From: Burkholderiales bacterium | GTDB lineage: Bacteria; Pseudomonadota; Gammaproteobacteria; Burkholderiales; Burkholderiaceae_D | DNA: 19,181 bases | Assembly (NCBI GenBank): GCA_028868455.1 | Contig: JAGWUK010000008.1 | Location: 1 to 19,181 of the forward strand | Reading direction: 5' to 3' | Program-made: the position numbers and the translations under genes | Shown: positions 7,598-14,755 of the stretch, in pieces | Numbering within the stretch: the first letter of the stretch is position 1 | Layout of the letters: every line of letters begins with the position of its first letter | The notes under the pieces: generated by a model | What the model saw: only the letters and a program-made list of their open reading frames with translations | Database searches by the model: none | What the model was told of the DNA's origin: nothing

Positions 7598-8410
7598 TCA
7601 ATTGGAATCACCGACAAGCTCAATTTGTTCTTGAAACGCATCCCTCAGCATGCCATCCATTTCCTTTTTATTTTTTGGATACGGATAGTTGACGATGCCT
7701 TTGACTCCAAATTTTTGCAAAGTGTTTTGCGAAGGGAAATAGGCTTTGTTTGTCGATGCTGCATGATTGATTAAATCGATGCTTTCAAATTGTTTTTTCT
7801 GCATGGCGGCGGCCAATAATTTAACTGCTTCTGCTTCGCTCAGATCGGTATAGGTTTTTTCAGTTGTCTTTAAATTGAAGGACACAGTGACGATGGCTGG
7901 CTTCGTCAATTCGTAGGAAATTTTGATGAGTTGTTTGTCGATACCAAGCTGTTTAAAGAGTTGGTCATCGGCACGAAAAAGTTGCGCCATATCGTGTTGC
8001 GCTTTTTTGTAAACTGCGTCGGTAGTGTTTTTTAGCGGTGCATCACCGGTCATTCCGCCATGAAAACCCAGAACGGCACCTGGTGACAGGGATTTTTTTT
8101 GTGCTGATAGAAAAAGATAGTTGGCACAGCTGGAAAAACAATATTGATCGACAATCACGGTAACCGGATGTTTGATCATTTCTTGGGCGATTTGTAATCC
8201 AGCCTTGGCGTTACCGCCCTGAGAGTTGACAAACAGAACGCTGGTTCCAGTCTGCAGGTAGTGATTGATCAACGCTGCCGATTCCTGATTGATTTCACCG
8301 TCAAAGCGCAGCAAAGGTCCATTTTTTATCAGACTGAATGTGCTTGCCGATGCGACTTCGGATCATGCGAGAACGACCGGGAAAAAGATTTTTTGCAATG
8401 AACGGATCAT
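7598..8410 (-). pseudogene. Secreted ClpP/crotonase-fold protease-like protein with an in-frame TGA in its signal peptide
   Basis: Read from ATG 8410, the frame gives MIRSLQKIFFPVVLA, then TGA (8365-8363), then SEVASASTFSLIKNG and a long intact body to the stop at 7598. The first part is a textbook signal peptide (basic start, hydrophobic core, ASA cleavage site before STF) broken only by the stop. The body has a ClpP-like core: LRFDGEIN, FVNSQGGNAKAG, the candidate nucleophile in YCFSSCANYLF and the candidate histidine in VLGFHGG. Such periplasmic ClpP-fold proteins occur in many proteobacteria; their substrates are mostly unknown. A TTG at 8314 could give a shorter 238-residue product without a signal. 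The gene starts 18 bases after the CPBP-like gene and shares its A/T-rich composition. It is a real nonsense mutation, a sequencing error or readthrough. Confidence 0.7.
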
Positions 8411-8427
8411 TATTATCTCAGTTGAAT

Positions 8428-8877
8428 TCAAACGTTTTGCCTGCCTTGCTTTTTCCGCCTCGCAAACAACGGTTTTTGAAAAAAATAGCGCAGGCATCCC
8501 TGTAAAAAACCGCGAAAAGCGATTTCTTCAAAGACGGCTGCACCGGATGAAAAAATCAGCGCATAGATAAATAGCATCAGCGTCAGGTTTTTCGGTAAAA
8601 AGCGGATGTAATTCGTTACTGCGAAAAATGCAATTATTGGTATAACGGTACCAGCACCGATCAGTAATCCCAACGCTAGTTGCCTGACGGCGTTTTGCAT
8701 AGGTTTGCCAGCGCTTTCCTTATGACAGTAGTACCAGGCATAGCCAGTCAGAAATATGGAAAAAACGAGCGAAATCAGGATAAGCCAATCAATATGCGTT
8801 TTTTTGACGATGTGTAATTGAAGATTGGTAACATCGAATGCAAGCAGGCAAGCAATGAAGAAAAATAGTTTTTTCAT
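8428..8877 (-). CDS. CPBP-family (Abi/CAAX) intramembrane protease, apparently C-terminally truncated
   Basis: The 149-residue product starts with a hydrophobic segment and has about four membrane helices. Its last part carries EEIAFRGFLQG, the EExxxR motif 1 of CPBP (CAAX protease/bacteriocin-processing) glutamic proteases. Family members normally continue for another 60-100 residues with a FxxxH motif and a further histidine; here the frame ends soon after motif 1 with a basic tail. The catalytic site is thus incomplete and the protein is probably inactive, a pseudogene by truncation. ATG 8877 has a good AAGGG ribosome-binding site seven bases upstream. The next gene on this strand starts 18 bases downstream. 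A/T-rich codon use differs from the nar genes, suggesting horizontal acquisition. Confidence 0.72.
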   Translation of the reverse strand: MKKLFFFIACLLAFDVTNLQLHIVKKTHIDWLILISLVFSIFLTGYAWYYCHKESAGKPMQNAVRQLALGLLIGAGTVIPIIAFFAVTNYIRFLPKNLTLMLFIYALIFSSGAAVFEEIAFRGFLQGCLRYFFQKPLFARRKKQGRQNV

Positions 8878-9248
8878 ATGGATGCCCTTAGAACGGTTTT
8901 ATTTTTCAGAAAACATATTCATTTGCATTTTAAATAAATATATTAATTATTGTGAATTATTTGTTGATTTGTTGAAAATTATTTCAATTGAGTAATGCGA
9001 AAATACTGCTACATTTCGCGTCATTCGGAGCGCTGCGATCATAGCGCCGACCTCATGGAAATAGAAAAATCTCTATTGAATACACGCGCCATTGAACTGA
9101 TGCGTTCAACAAACAAATAGATGTAATTGACCGGGCGCCGCGAAACGCTTAAGCCCCGGTTTCCCGTTTACTTCTCCCCCAAAAGAACTATTCCCCGATG
9201 CCTTATCGGCGAATTGCGGCGTGGGATTCTGGAGGCCACAATGCAGGT
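8878..9248. other. Divergent intergenic region upstream of moaA and of the CPBP-like gene
   Basis: These 371 bases are strongly A/T-rich up to about 9000 and then G/C-rich. They contain a perfect inverted repeat TTGAAA-ATTA-TTTCAA (8972-8987), a candidate promoter (8988-9015), a small hairpin GCGCT/AGCGC (9030-9047), a second inverted repeat TTGAAC-N6-GTTCAA (9092-9109) and CCGAT-N5-ATCGG (9195-9209). I see no gene, no classical Fnr box and no recognisable molybdenum-cofactor riboswitch. Confidence 0.45.
8988..9015 (+). promoter_or_regulatory. Candidate promoter for the moaA operon
   Basis: TTGAGT (8988-8993), a 16-base spacer and TGC-TACATT (extended -10 at 9007-9015) would start transcription near 9022, leaving a leader of about 227 bases before moaA. 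The perfect inverted repeat at 8972-8987 would then be centred near -42, an activator position. Inferred from pattern only. Confidence 0.3.
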
Positions 9249-10307
9249 ATGGAAAATCCTGCCTGTTCATCTGCCGAATACGTTGCTGCAGCAGCGACGA
9301 ACGCAACTTTGGGTTCGTCTTCTGAGGCGGCCAGTCTGACTGATCGCTTTGGGCGGCGTGTCAGTTATTTGCGCTTGTCCGTCACGGATCGCTGTGATTT
9401 GCGTTGCAGTTATTGTTTGCCGAAGGGGTTTTCGGGTTTTGAAGAGCCGGAAAACTGGCTGAAGTTTGACGAGATTGAACGCGTCGTCGCAGCGTTTGCC
9501 AGGATGGGCGTGTCGCGCTTGCGACTGACCGGGGGCGAACCGCTGTTGCGTCGTCATTTACCGCAACTGGTACAGACGCTGGCGGGCTTGCCGGGGCTGC
9601 ATGATATTTCTCTTTCCACGAATGCCACGCAATTGCATAAACATGCGGTCAGCTTACGGCAGGCGGGTGTCAGCCGCATCAATGTCAGTCTCGACAGTCT
9701 GGATAAGGCCTGCATGGAGCAGATCACCGGGCGCGACAGTTTTGGCAGCATCATGGCGGGTTTGCAGGCGGGCAAGCAGGCCGGGTTCGATCCGATCAAG
9801 TTGAACATGGTGCTGATGCGCGGTATTAACGATCATGAAATCATGCGCATGGCCGAATACTGCTTTAAAGAAGGCTTCATTTTGCGGCTGATTGAGGCCA
9901 TGCCTATGGGCGATACCGGCCGACAAAGCCAGTACATGGATGTCAATCCTGTGCGCGAGCAATTGATTCAGGCATTTAATCTGGTGCCTGCCGCAGAAGA
10001 ATTGGGTGGCGGCCCGGCGCGTTACTGGAGTACGGCCGATGGCAGCGGGACGGTGGGATTCATTTCGCCGATCAGCCAGCATTTTTGCGCCAGTTGCAAT
10101 CGCGTGCGCTTGTCTGTCGATGGCACGCTGTATATGTGTCTGGGGCAGGAAGAGAAATGTGAACTGCGCCCTTTGTTGCGGGCCGGTGCCAGCGATACCG
10201 AGCTCGAAGCGGCGATCCGTGCGGCGATAGAATTGAAGCCGGAGCGCCACGAATTTACGACGCAGCGGCACAAGATCATCCGGTTTATGTCGCAAACCGG
10301 GGGGTAA
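9249..10307 (+). CDS. moaA: MoaA, GTP 3',8-cyclase (molybdenum cofactor biosynthesis, radical SAM)
   Basis: MoaA is a radical-SAM enzyme. With MoaC it converts GTP to cyclic pyranopterin monophosphate, the first step of the molybdenum cofactor needed by NarG. From ATG 9249 the product has 352 residues. Features include FGRRVSYLRLSVTDRC, the radical-SAM cluster C49-x3-C53-x2-C56, GGEP at 95-98, the second [4Fe-4S] set C280, C283 and C297, and the essential C-terminal Gly-Gly. The start is uncertain. GGAGG (9231-9235) is 13 bases from ATG 9249 but ideally placed for an out-of-frame ATG at 9241; an in-frame ATG at 9198 has no ribosome-binding site. It probably heads an operon with the carbonic anhydrase and narXL. 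A moaA copy in nar clusters is also known in Pseudomonas. Confidence 0.93.
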   Translation: MENPACSSAEYVAAAATNATLGSSSEAASLTDRFGRRVSYLRLSVTDRCDLRCSYCLPKGFSGFEEPENWLKFDEIERVVAAFARMGVSRLRLTGGEPLLRRHLPQLVQTLAGLPGLHDISLSTNATQLHKHAVSLRQAGVSRINVSLDSLDKACMEQITGRDSFGSIMAGLQAGKQAGFDPIKLNMVLMRGINDHEIMRMAEYCFKEGFILRLIEAMPMGDTGRQSQYMDVNPVREQLIQAFNLVPAAEELGGGPARYWSTADGSGTVGFISPISQHFCASCNRVRLSVDGTLYMCLGQEEKCELRPLLRAGASDTELEAAIRAAIELKPERHEFTTQRHKIIRFMSQTGG

Positions 10308-10347
10308 TCCGGCGCGCACTATTTGCATAGCGGTGACAGGGGCGGTG

Positions 10348-11016
10348 ATGAAAGTCAGAAACATCCATCAGTTTATTGAAGGGTTCCAGCGGTTTCAGAG
10401 CAAGTATTTTGCGGGGGAAGATCCGCTCTATGAGCAATTGAATAACGGGCAAAACCCCACCACCTTGCTGATCGGCTGCTGCGATTCGCGTGTGGATCCG
10501 GCGCTGTTGCTTGATTGCGATCCTGGCGATATTTTTGTGGTCAGGAATGTCGCCAATCTGGTGCCGCCCTGCAATGAACTCGGGCACCAGCAAGGCGTCA
10601 GTGCGGCAGTGCAGTTTGCTGTGGAAGCCTTGAATGTCCAGCGCATCATTGTCATGGGGCATGAAAAATGCGGCGGCATACGTGCCCTGATGGAAGGGTA
10701 CACCTCGGCGCGCAAGATTGATTTTATCGGGCACTGGATGAAGATCGTTGAGCCGGTCAAGCGCCAGATCAAAACGCAACTCGCGCATTGCTCGGTCGCC
10801 GAGCAAAATCGCGCCTGCGAAATGGGGGCAATTTTGATGTCGCTGAATAATCTGCGCAGCTTTCCGTGGATTGCCGAACGCGAGGCACGCGGCGAGATTG
10901 CCCTGCATGGCTGGTATTTTGATATGAGTCACGGTGCTTTGCTGGCTTACTCTGACCGCAGCGATAGCTTTTTACCGATGGTTTGTCCATTGGGTGTGCC
11001 GCAACAGGCCGCGTAA
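10348..11016 (+). CDS. Beta-class carbonic anhydrase
   Basis: This cytoplasmic zinc enzyme interconverts CO2 and bicarbonate. The 222-residue protein shows the beta-class zinc site: C44-x-D46-S-R48 in IGCCDSRVD, then H105-x2-C108 in MGHEKCGGIRALMEG. D46/R48 form the usual catalytic dyad. GDIFVVRNVANLVPP is also typical, and the length is normal. I chose ATG 10348, preceded by AGGGG five bases upstream; a GTG at 10333 is possible but less likely. It lies 40 bases after moaA and 47 before narX, so it is probably co-transcribed with them. Its role there is not known; supplying or balancing bicarbonate and pH during anaerobic respiration is a guess. Confidence 0.93.
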   Translation: MKVRNIHQFIEGFQRFQSKYFAGEDPLYEQLNNGQNPTTLLIGCCDSRVDPALLLDCDPGDIFVVRNVANLVPPCNELGHQQGVSAAVQFAVEALNVQRIIVMGHEKCGGIRALMEGYTSARKIDFIGHWMKIVEPVKRQIKTQLAHCSVAEQNRACEMGAILMSLNNLRSFPWIAEREARGEIALHGWYFDMSHGALLAYSDRSDSFLPMVCPLGVPQQAA

Positions 11017-11063
11017 GCGAGCATCAAAATGAATGAGATGATGGTAAATACAGACTACACTGC

Positions 11064-13016
11064 ATGGATATTCAAAGCGAAATCGCCACCATGAACTCAT
11101 CCCAACCCTTGCCCGTCAGAAAGCGGATTACTTTTCGCATTTTGCTGACGACGATCGTCGGCTTGTCGCTGACTTTGCTGGCGATCGGCTATACCTTGCT
11201 GCTGTCGTGGCAACTCGAAGGCGGCGCGGCGGCGATTAATGAAGCGGGCAGCCTGCGCATGCGCTCTTTCCGGCTAGCGCTGGTGCTGGAGCATGCGATC
11301 AGCCAGGGGGATGTGGAAGACGAATTAAAGCAATTCAACAATACGCTGTCGGATTTGCAAAATGGCGACCCCAAGCGTCCGCTGTTCTTGCCGCCGAACG
11401 CGGCCATCATGGCAAAGATGAACAAGGTGCAGAAAAGCTGGCGCGAGCAAATGCAGATCGATGCTCAGGCGGCTTTATTTGAAGTCGATCCGGTGCGCAG
11501 GAACGAGGCCGTGCTGAAATACCGCAAGGCCTTGCCGCCGTTTGTGGATGACATCAATCAACTGGTTTCCATGGTCGAGGTCGAGTTGTCGGGCAAGACC
11601 ACCTGGCTGCGCCTGTGTCAGACCATGCTGATTTTTATGTCGCTGGCGGCCAGCGTGGCGATGCTGTATCTGTTGTACCTGTGGATCATCGGGCCGGTCA
11701 CGCGCATGCAGGCAGGTATTGCGCGCATGAGTAAAGACGATCTCAGTGTGCGTCTGCCGGTCGAAACAGAAGACGAGTTCGGCGTGCTGGCGCTGGCATT
11801 CAATAAAATGGCCGACCATGTGCAAAGTGCGCACCGCATGCTGGAGCAACGCGTGCAGGAAAAAACCCAGAAATTGCAGGCGCAAAATCACGAAGTCAGC
11901 ACGCTGTATGAGATCGCCGCTTTTCTGGCAGGGCCGCATGCGATTGAAGAATTGTGTCGCGGCTTTTTACACCGCATCATGCAGCGCATCCAGGCCGAAG
12001 GCGGCACCGTCAGGATACTCGACAATGCCAACGACAATATGCACATTACTGTGCATGAAGGTATTTCCGAACAGATGATCGAAGAGGAACACTGCATCAA
12101 GAAAGACGATTGCCTGTGCGGCTCGGCGGTCACCACTGGCGTTGTGCTGGTGCGCGATTTCCGCCAGCTGAATCCGGTCAAGCATTATCGCTGTCAGGAC
12201 GAAGGTTTTTTTTCTATTGCGGTGTTTCAGATCGTTGCACGTCAACAAGTCATTGGCACGTTTTCCCTGCATTTCGATAAAGAGCGCAATATCACCGGCG
12301 AAGAGCGGCGTTTGCTGGAAACGCTGGGGCAGAATCTTGGTGTGGCAATCGAAAACCAGCGCCTGATCGCGCACGAAAAAGAATTCGCCGTTTCGCAAGA
12401 ACGCAATTTGCTGGCGCAGGGTCTGCACGACAGCATCGCGCAAGGCCTGAACTTTTTGAATCTGCAAGTGCAGATGCTGGAAGATTCGATGCGCCGCAAT
12501 GATGTACAGGAAATCACCGACATCGTGCCGCTGCTGCGTGCGGGGGTCGAAGAAAGCTATGAAGATGTGCGCGAGTTGTTATTGAATTTCCGCACGCGTC
12601 TGGAAGACAGTGACCTGGAATCGGAAATGCGCAATGTCGTCAGCAAATTTGAGCGGCAATGCGGTATCAAGGGCCAGATAGAGATCATCGGCAGCGGCGC
12701 ACCGCTGGCGCCTGAGCAGCAATTGCAGGTGCTGTTTATCTTGCAGGAAGCGTTATCGAATATCCGCAAGCACGCGCAGGCCTGCACGGTCAGCGTGCGG
12801 GTGGATAATCAGCGCGATTTCGAAATGCAGGTCATGGATGACGGCCGTGGATTTTCCATGGAAGAAGTGCAGCACAAATCGGAAGAGCATGTCGGCCTGC
12901 GCATCATGCAGGAGCGTGCGCAACGCCTGGCGGCGCAATTGCAGATTGACAGCGCGCCAGGGCAGGGCACTACGATTACCTTGCACTTACGCCGCGAAGA
13001 GCGGCTGGTCGCGTAA
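11064..13016 (+). CDS. narX: NarX, nitrate/nitrite-responsive sensor histidine kinase
   Basis: NarX is the inner-membrane sensor that binds nitrate in its periplasmic domain and phosphorylates NarL. In order the 650 residues show: TM1 (about 24-48); the nitrate-binding P-box (53-70, AINEAGSLRMRSFR); a periplasmic helical domain; TM2 (about 185-209); HAMP (210-262); a coiled coil; a GAF-like module (about 280-435) with C344, C350, C352 and C377; a HisKA_3 phosphoacceptor H455 in AQGLHDSIAQG; and an HATPase domain with N566 (EALSNIRKH), DDGRGF (592-597) and HVGLRIM. The start is unclear: neither ATG 11064 nor ATG 11091 has a good ribosome-binding site. A 21-codon ORF (11029-11094) ends exactly over ATG 11091 (ATGA), which could favour that start by coupling. 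NarL follows 39 bases downstream. Confidence 0.95.
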   Translation: MDIQSEIATMNSSQPLPVRKRITFRILLTTIVGLSLTLLAIGYTLLLSWQLEGGAAAINEAGSLRMRSFRLALVLEHAISQGDVEDELKQFNNTLSDLQNGDPKRPLFLPPNAAIMAKMNKVQKSWREQMQIDAQAALFEVDPVRRNEAVLKYRKALPPFVDDINQLVSMVEVELSGKTTWLRLCQTMLIFMSLAASVAMLYLLYLWIIGPVTRMQAGIARMSKDDLSVRLPVETEDEFGVLALAFNKMADHVQSAHRMLEQRVQEKTQKLQAQNHEVSTLYEIAAFLAGPHAIEELCRGFLHRIMQRIQAEGGTVRILDNANDNMHITVHEGISEQMIEEEHCIKKDDCLCGSAVTTGVVLVRDFRQLNPVKHYRCQDEGFFSIAVFQIVARQQVIGTFSLHFDKERNITGEERRLLETLGQNLGVAIENQRLIAHEKEFAVSQERNLLAQGLHDSIAQGLNFLNLQVQMLEDSMRRNDVQEITDIVPLLRAGVEESYEDVRELLLNFRTRLEDSDLESEMRNVVSKFERQCGIKGQIEIIGSGAPLAPEQQLQVLFILQEALSNIRKHAQACTVSVRVDNQRDFEMQVMDDGRGFSMEEVQHKSEEHVGLRIMQERAQRLAAQLQIDSAPGQGTTITLHLRREERLVA

Positions 13017-13055
13017 AATCATTGACGGTCATAATTTTAAAAACAGGGACGATGC

Positions 13056-13700
13056 ATGACAATTAAAATTCTTCTGGTGGACGATCACACCTTGTTCCGT
13101 AGCGGCATACGTTTGCTGCTGCAACGCAATCCCGAATTTGAGATTGTCGGCGAGGCATCGGACGGGCTGGAAGGGGTCAAGCGGGCCAAACAGTTGCGTC
13201 CTGACGTGGTGCTGATGGATCTGAATATGGCCGGATTGTCCGGGCTGGAGGCGATGCAACTGATCGTCGAAGATTTGCCCGATACCGCGGTGTTGATGCT
13301 GACCGTATCCGAAGAAGCAGAAGACCTGAGCACCGCCTTAAAAAACGGTGCACGCGGCTATTTGTTGAAAAATATCGAAGCCGAATATCTGACGCAGGCG
13401 ATCAAGCGCGCCGCCGCAGGTGAACCGGTGATTGCCGAATCCATGACAGCCAAGCTGGTCATGCAATTTCGGTCTGGCAATCATGTCGCGACCACGCCGG
13501 AGCGCGAAAAACTCACGCCGCGCGAACGTGAAACCATGGTCTGTCTGGCACGCGGCGAGAGCAACAAAGAAATCGCGCGGCACCTCGACGTCGCTGAAAG
13601 CACTGTCAAGATTCATGTACAAAACATTCTGAAAAAACTCAATCTGACCAGCCGCGTGCAAATCGCCGTCTACGCTGTCGAGCACGGTCTGGATAAATAA
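13056..13700 (+). CDS. narL: NarL, nitrate/nitrite response regulator (NarL/FixJ family)
   Basis: NarL is the DNA-binding partner of NarX. It regulates nitrate-respiration and related genes through heptamers of the TACYYMT type. The 214-residue protein has a receiver domain with acidic pocket D9-D10, phosphoacceptor D55 (LMDLNMAG), T83 and K105, and a C-terminal LuxR-type helix-turn-helix (about 148-210) with LTPRERETMVCLARGESNKE and STVKIHVQNILKKL. A CAGGGA ribosome-binding site (13044-13049) precedes ATG 13056. The gene is the last of the moaA-carbonic anhydrase-narXL run and is followed by a hairpin that may terminate it. Length and motifs are typical. Confidence 0.96.
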   Translation: MTIKILLVDDHTLFRSGIRLLLQRNPEFEIVGEASDGLEGVKRAKQLRPDVVLMDLNMAGLSGLEAMQLIVEDLPDTAVLMLTVSEEAEDLSTALKNGARGYLLKNIEAEYLTQAIKRAAAGEPVIAESMTAKLVMQFRSGNHVATTPEREKLTPRERETMVCLARGESNKEIARHLDVAESTVKIHVQNILKKLNLTSRVQIAVYAVEHGLDK

Positions 13701-13705
13701 TCGGC

Positions 13706-13747
13706 GCAGCAGCACTGCCGCAAAGTGCGCTGCAAAATACGGTTTTT
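13706..13747 (+). terminator. Terminator-like hairpin after narL
   Basis: GCAGC-a-GCACT (13706-13716) pairs with AGTGCGCTGC (13724-13733), ten base pairs with one bulged A and a seven-base loop. A run of five T follows at 13743-13747, further away than in an ideal intrinsic terminator, so termination may be partial. Confidence 0.5.
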
Positions 13748-13941
13748 ATCCCGCCTAAAACCATGAAGCCCGCATGGATAAAGGGCTGGCGGCGTGTTGC
13801 CCGATCTGCAAAAACCTCCCCATTTGCGTCGCCTGTCTAGTCCTATTGGCGGATAGTCGCCATTTACCCATCCTTCTACACTTCACATTACTGGGACTGG
13901 CACAAAGCTGTTCCGGCTAATCGGTTTATTGTGAGAGGAAG
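13748..13941. other. Intergenic region upstream of the Crp/Fnr gene
   Basis: No gene is seen. Two overlapping, mutually exclusive stems are possible: CCATG/CATGG (13761-13777) and AGCCC/GGGCT (13767-13787). A 16-base inverted repeat TGGCG-N6-CGCCA lies at 13847-13862. A TACCCAT at 13865-13871 fits the NarL heptamer consensus TACYYMT exactly. I found no TTGAT-N4-ATCAA site here and no convincing -35/-10 pair. Confidence 0.35.
13865..13871 (+). promoter_or_regulatory. Possible single NarL heptamer
   Basis: TACCCAT agrees with the NarL consensus TACYYMT at all seven positions and lies 71 bases before the Crp/Fnr start codon. No partner heptamer in the inverted 7-2-7 arrangement is present. A 7-base match has appreciable chance probability. 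Confidence 0.25.
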
Positions 13942-14637
13942 ATGATGACTAAACTCAATCTCGGCGGTCTCCTGGCAAATCACTCTTTGTTTCGCCATAT
14001 CTCTCCTTTTGAGCTGGAAGCGCTGCAAAAGGAAGTGATCAAGGTAGAACTCGATAAAGGGTTGATGCTGTTTCGCAGAGGTGACATCGCGGAAGGCACC
14101 TATATCGTGGTGTATGGTCTGATCAAGCTCAGCATTCCGTCGTCGCAGGGCAATGACAAAGTGCTGGAACTGATTCGTTCTGGCCAGTGCTTTGGCGAAG
14201 CGATGATGTTCCTCGACGAGCCTTATCCTTTTTATGCCGAAGCGCTGGAAAATACCTTGCTCCTGAAAATCCCGAAAAATGCCTTGCTGCGCTTGCTTGA
14301 CAATTCGCCAGCCATTGCACGCCAGATGATGGCCGGGCTGTCATATCGCCTGCTGGGCTTCATCCGTAATGTGGAACGCTATTCTCTGCAAAACGCCACG
14401 CAGCGTGTGATTGACTACCTGTTGCAAACCTCGACCCTGCAAAGTTCTACCGATGTCAGGCTGGAACTGAAAAAAAATCTGGTTGCGTCCTTGTTAAACC
14501 TGTCACCGGAAACCTTGTCGCGGGTTTTGCATCAACTGACCGATGAGCAATTGATCAAGGTGTCTGGCGCAACCATCCATATCGGTTGCCCGGATGCCCT
14601 GAAATCGTATCAGCATGGGGCGGCGATGCTGAATTGA
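13942..14637 (+). CDS. Crp/Fnr-family transcriptional regulator, Dnr-like (no N-terminal Fe-S cysteines)
   Basis: This 231-residue regulator has an N-terminal cyclic-nucleotide-binding-type beta roll (about 15-125, with LFRRGDIAEGTYIVVYGLIK and GQCFGEAMMF), a long dimer helix and a C-terminal helix-turn-helix. The recognition helix contains SPETLSRVLHQL, keeping the E-x2-SR pattern that reads TTGAT-type half-sites in Fnr relatives. It lacks the N-terminal cysteine cluster of Fnr (C83 is in the beta roll), so it does not sense O2 with a [4Fe-4S] cluster. Dnr/NnrR proteins, which respond to NO through heme, are the closest functional match, but ligand and name are inferred. A GAGAGG ribosome-binding site precedes ATG 13942 or, slightly better spaced, ATG 13945. 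A likely target is the box upstream of ubiU. Confidence 0.85.
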   Translation: MMTKLNLGGLLANHSLFRHISPFELEALQKEVIKVELDKGLMLFRRGDIAEGTYIVVYGLIKLSIPSSQGNDKVLELIRSGQCFGEAMMFLDEPYPFYAEALENTLLLKIPKNALLRLLDNSPAIARQMMAGLSYRLLGFIRNVERYSLQNATQRVIDYLLQTSTLQSSTDVRLELKKNLVASLLNLSPETLSRVLHQLTDEQLIKVSGATIHIGCPDALKSYQHGAAMLN

Positions 14638-14656
14638 GCGGGCTGATGCAACACTG
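14637..14656 (+). repeat. Copy 2 of the short intergenic repeat (core CGGGCTGATGCAA)
   Basis: CGGGCTGATGCAA (14639-14651), immediately after the Crp/Fnr stop, is identical to 4741-4753 after narI. Both copies follow a TTGA and directly follow a stop codon. Confidence 0.4.
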
Positions 14657-14713
14657 CGCCGGTGTCCGGGTCACCTTGCCTTGCCGGAACAATGTTGCGT
14701 AAGTCCTGTTCTT

Positions 14714-14755
14714 TTGACTCAGGACAAAGACCGTGCAGCGGGAATTCGCTAGCAT
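14714..14755 (+). promoter_or_regulatory. Candidate Fnr/Dnr-activated promoter for ubiUVT
   Basis: TTGAC-TCAG-GACAA (14714-14727) has the 5-4-5 layout of Fnr/Dnr boxes (TTGAT-N4-ATCAA or GTCAA) with most half-site bases kept. A -10-like TAGCAT lies at 14750-14755. With transcription starting near 14762 the box centre (14720.5) would be at about -41.5, the class II activator position. An overlapping GTCCTG/CAGGAC inverted repeat (14703-14725) could be a second element. Confidence 0.45.

Noticed and set aside
8363..8365. Selenocysteine at the TGA of the ClpP-like gene
   Set aside because: The codon falls in a signal peptide, where selenocysteine has no role, and I did not identify a SECIS-like hairpin directly after it.
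9016..9248. Molybdenum-cofactor riboswitch in the moaA leader
   Set aside because: The leader is long enough and has small hairpins, but I could not match the conserved core or multi-stem layout of the moco RNA.
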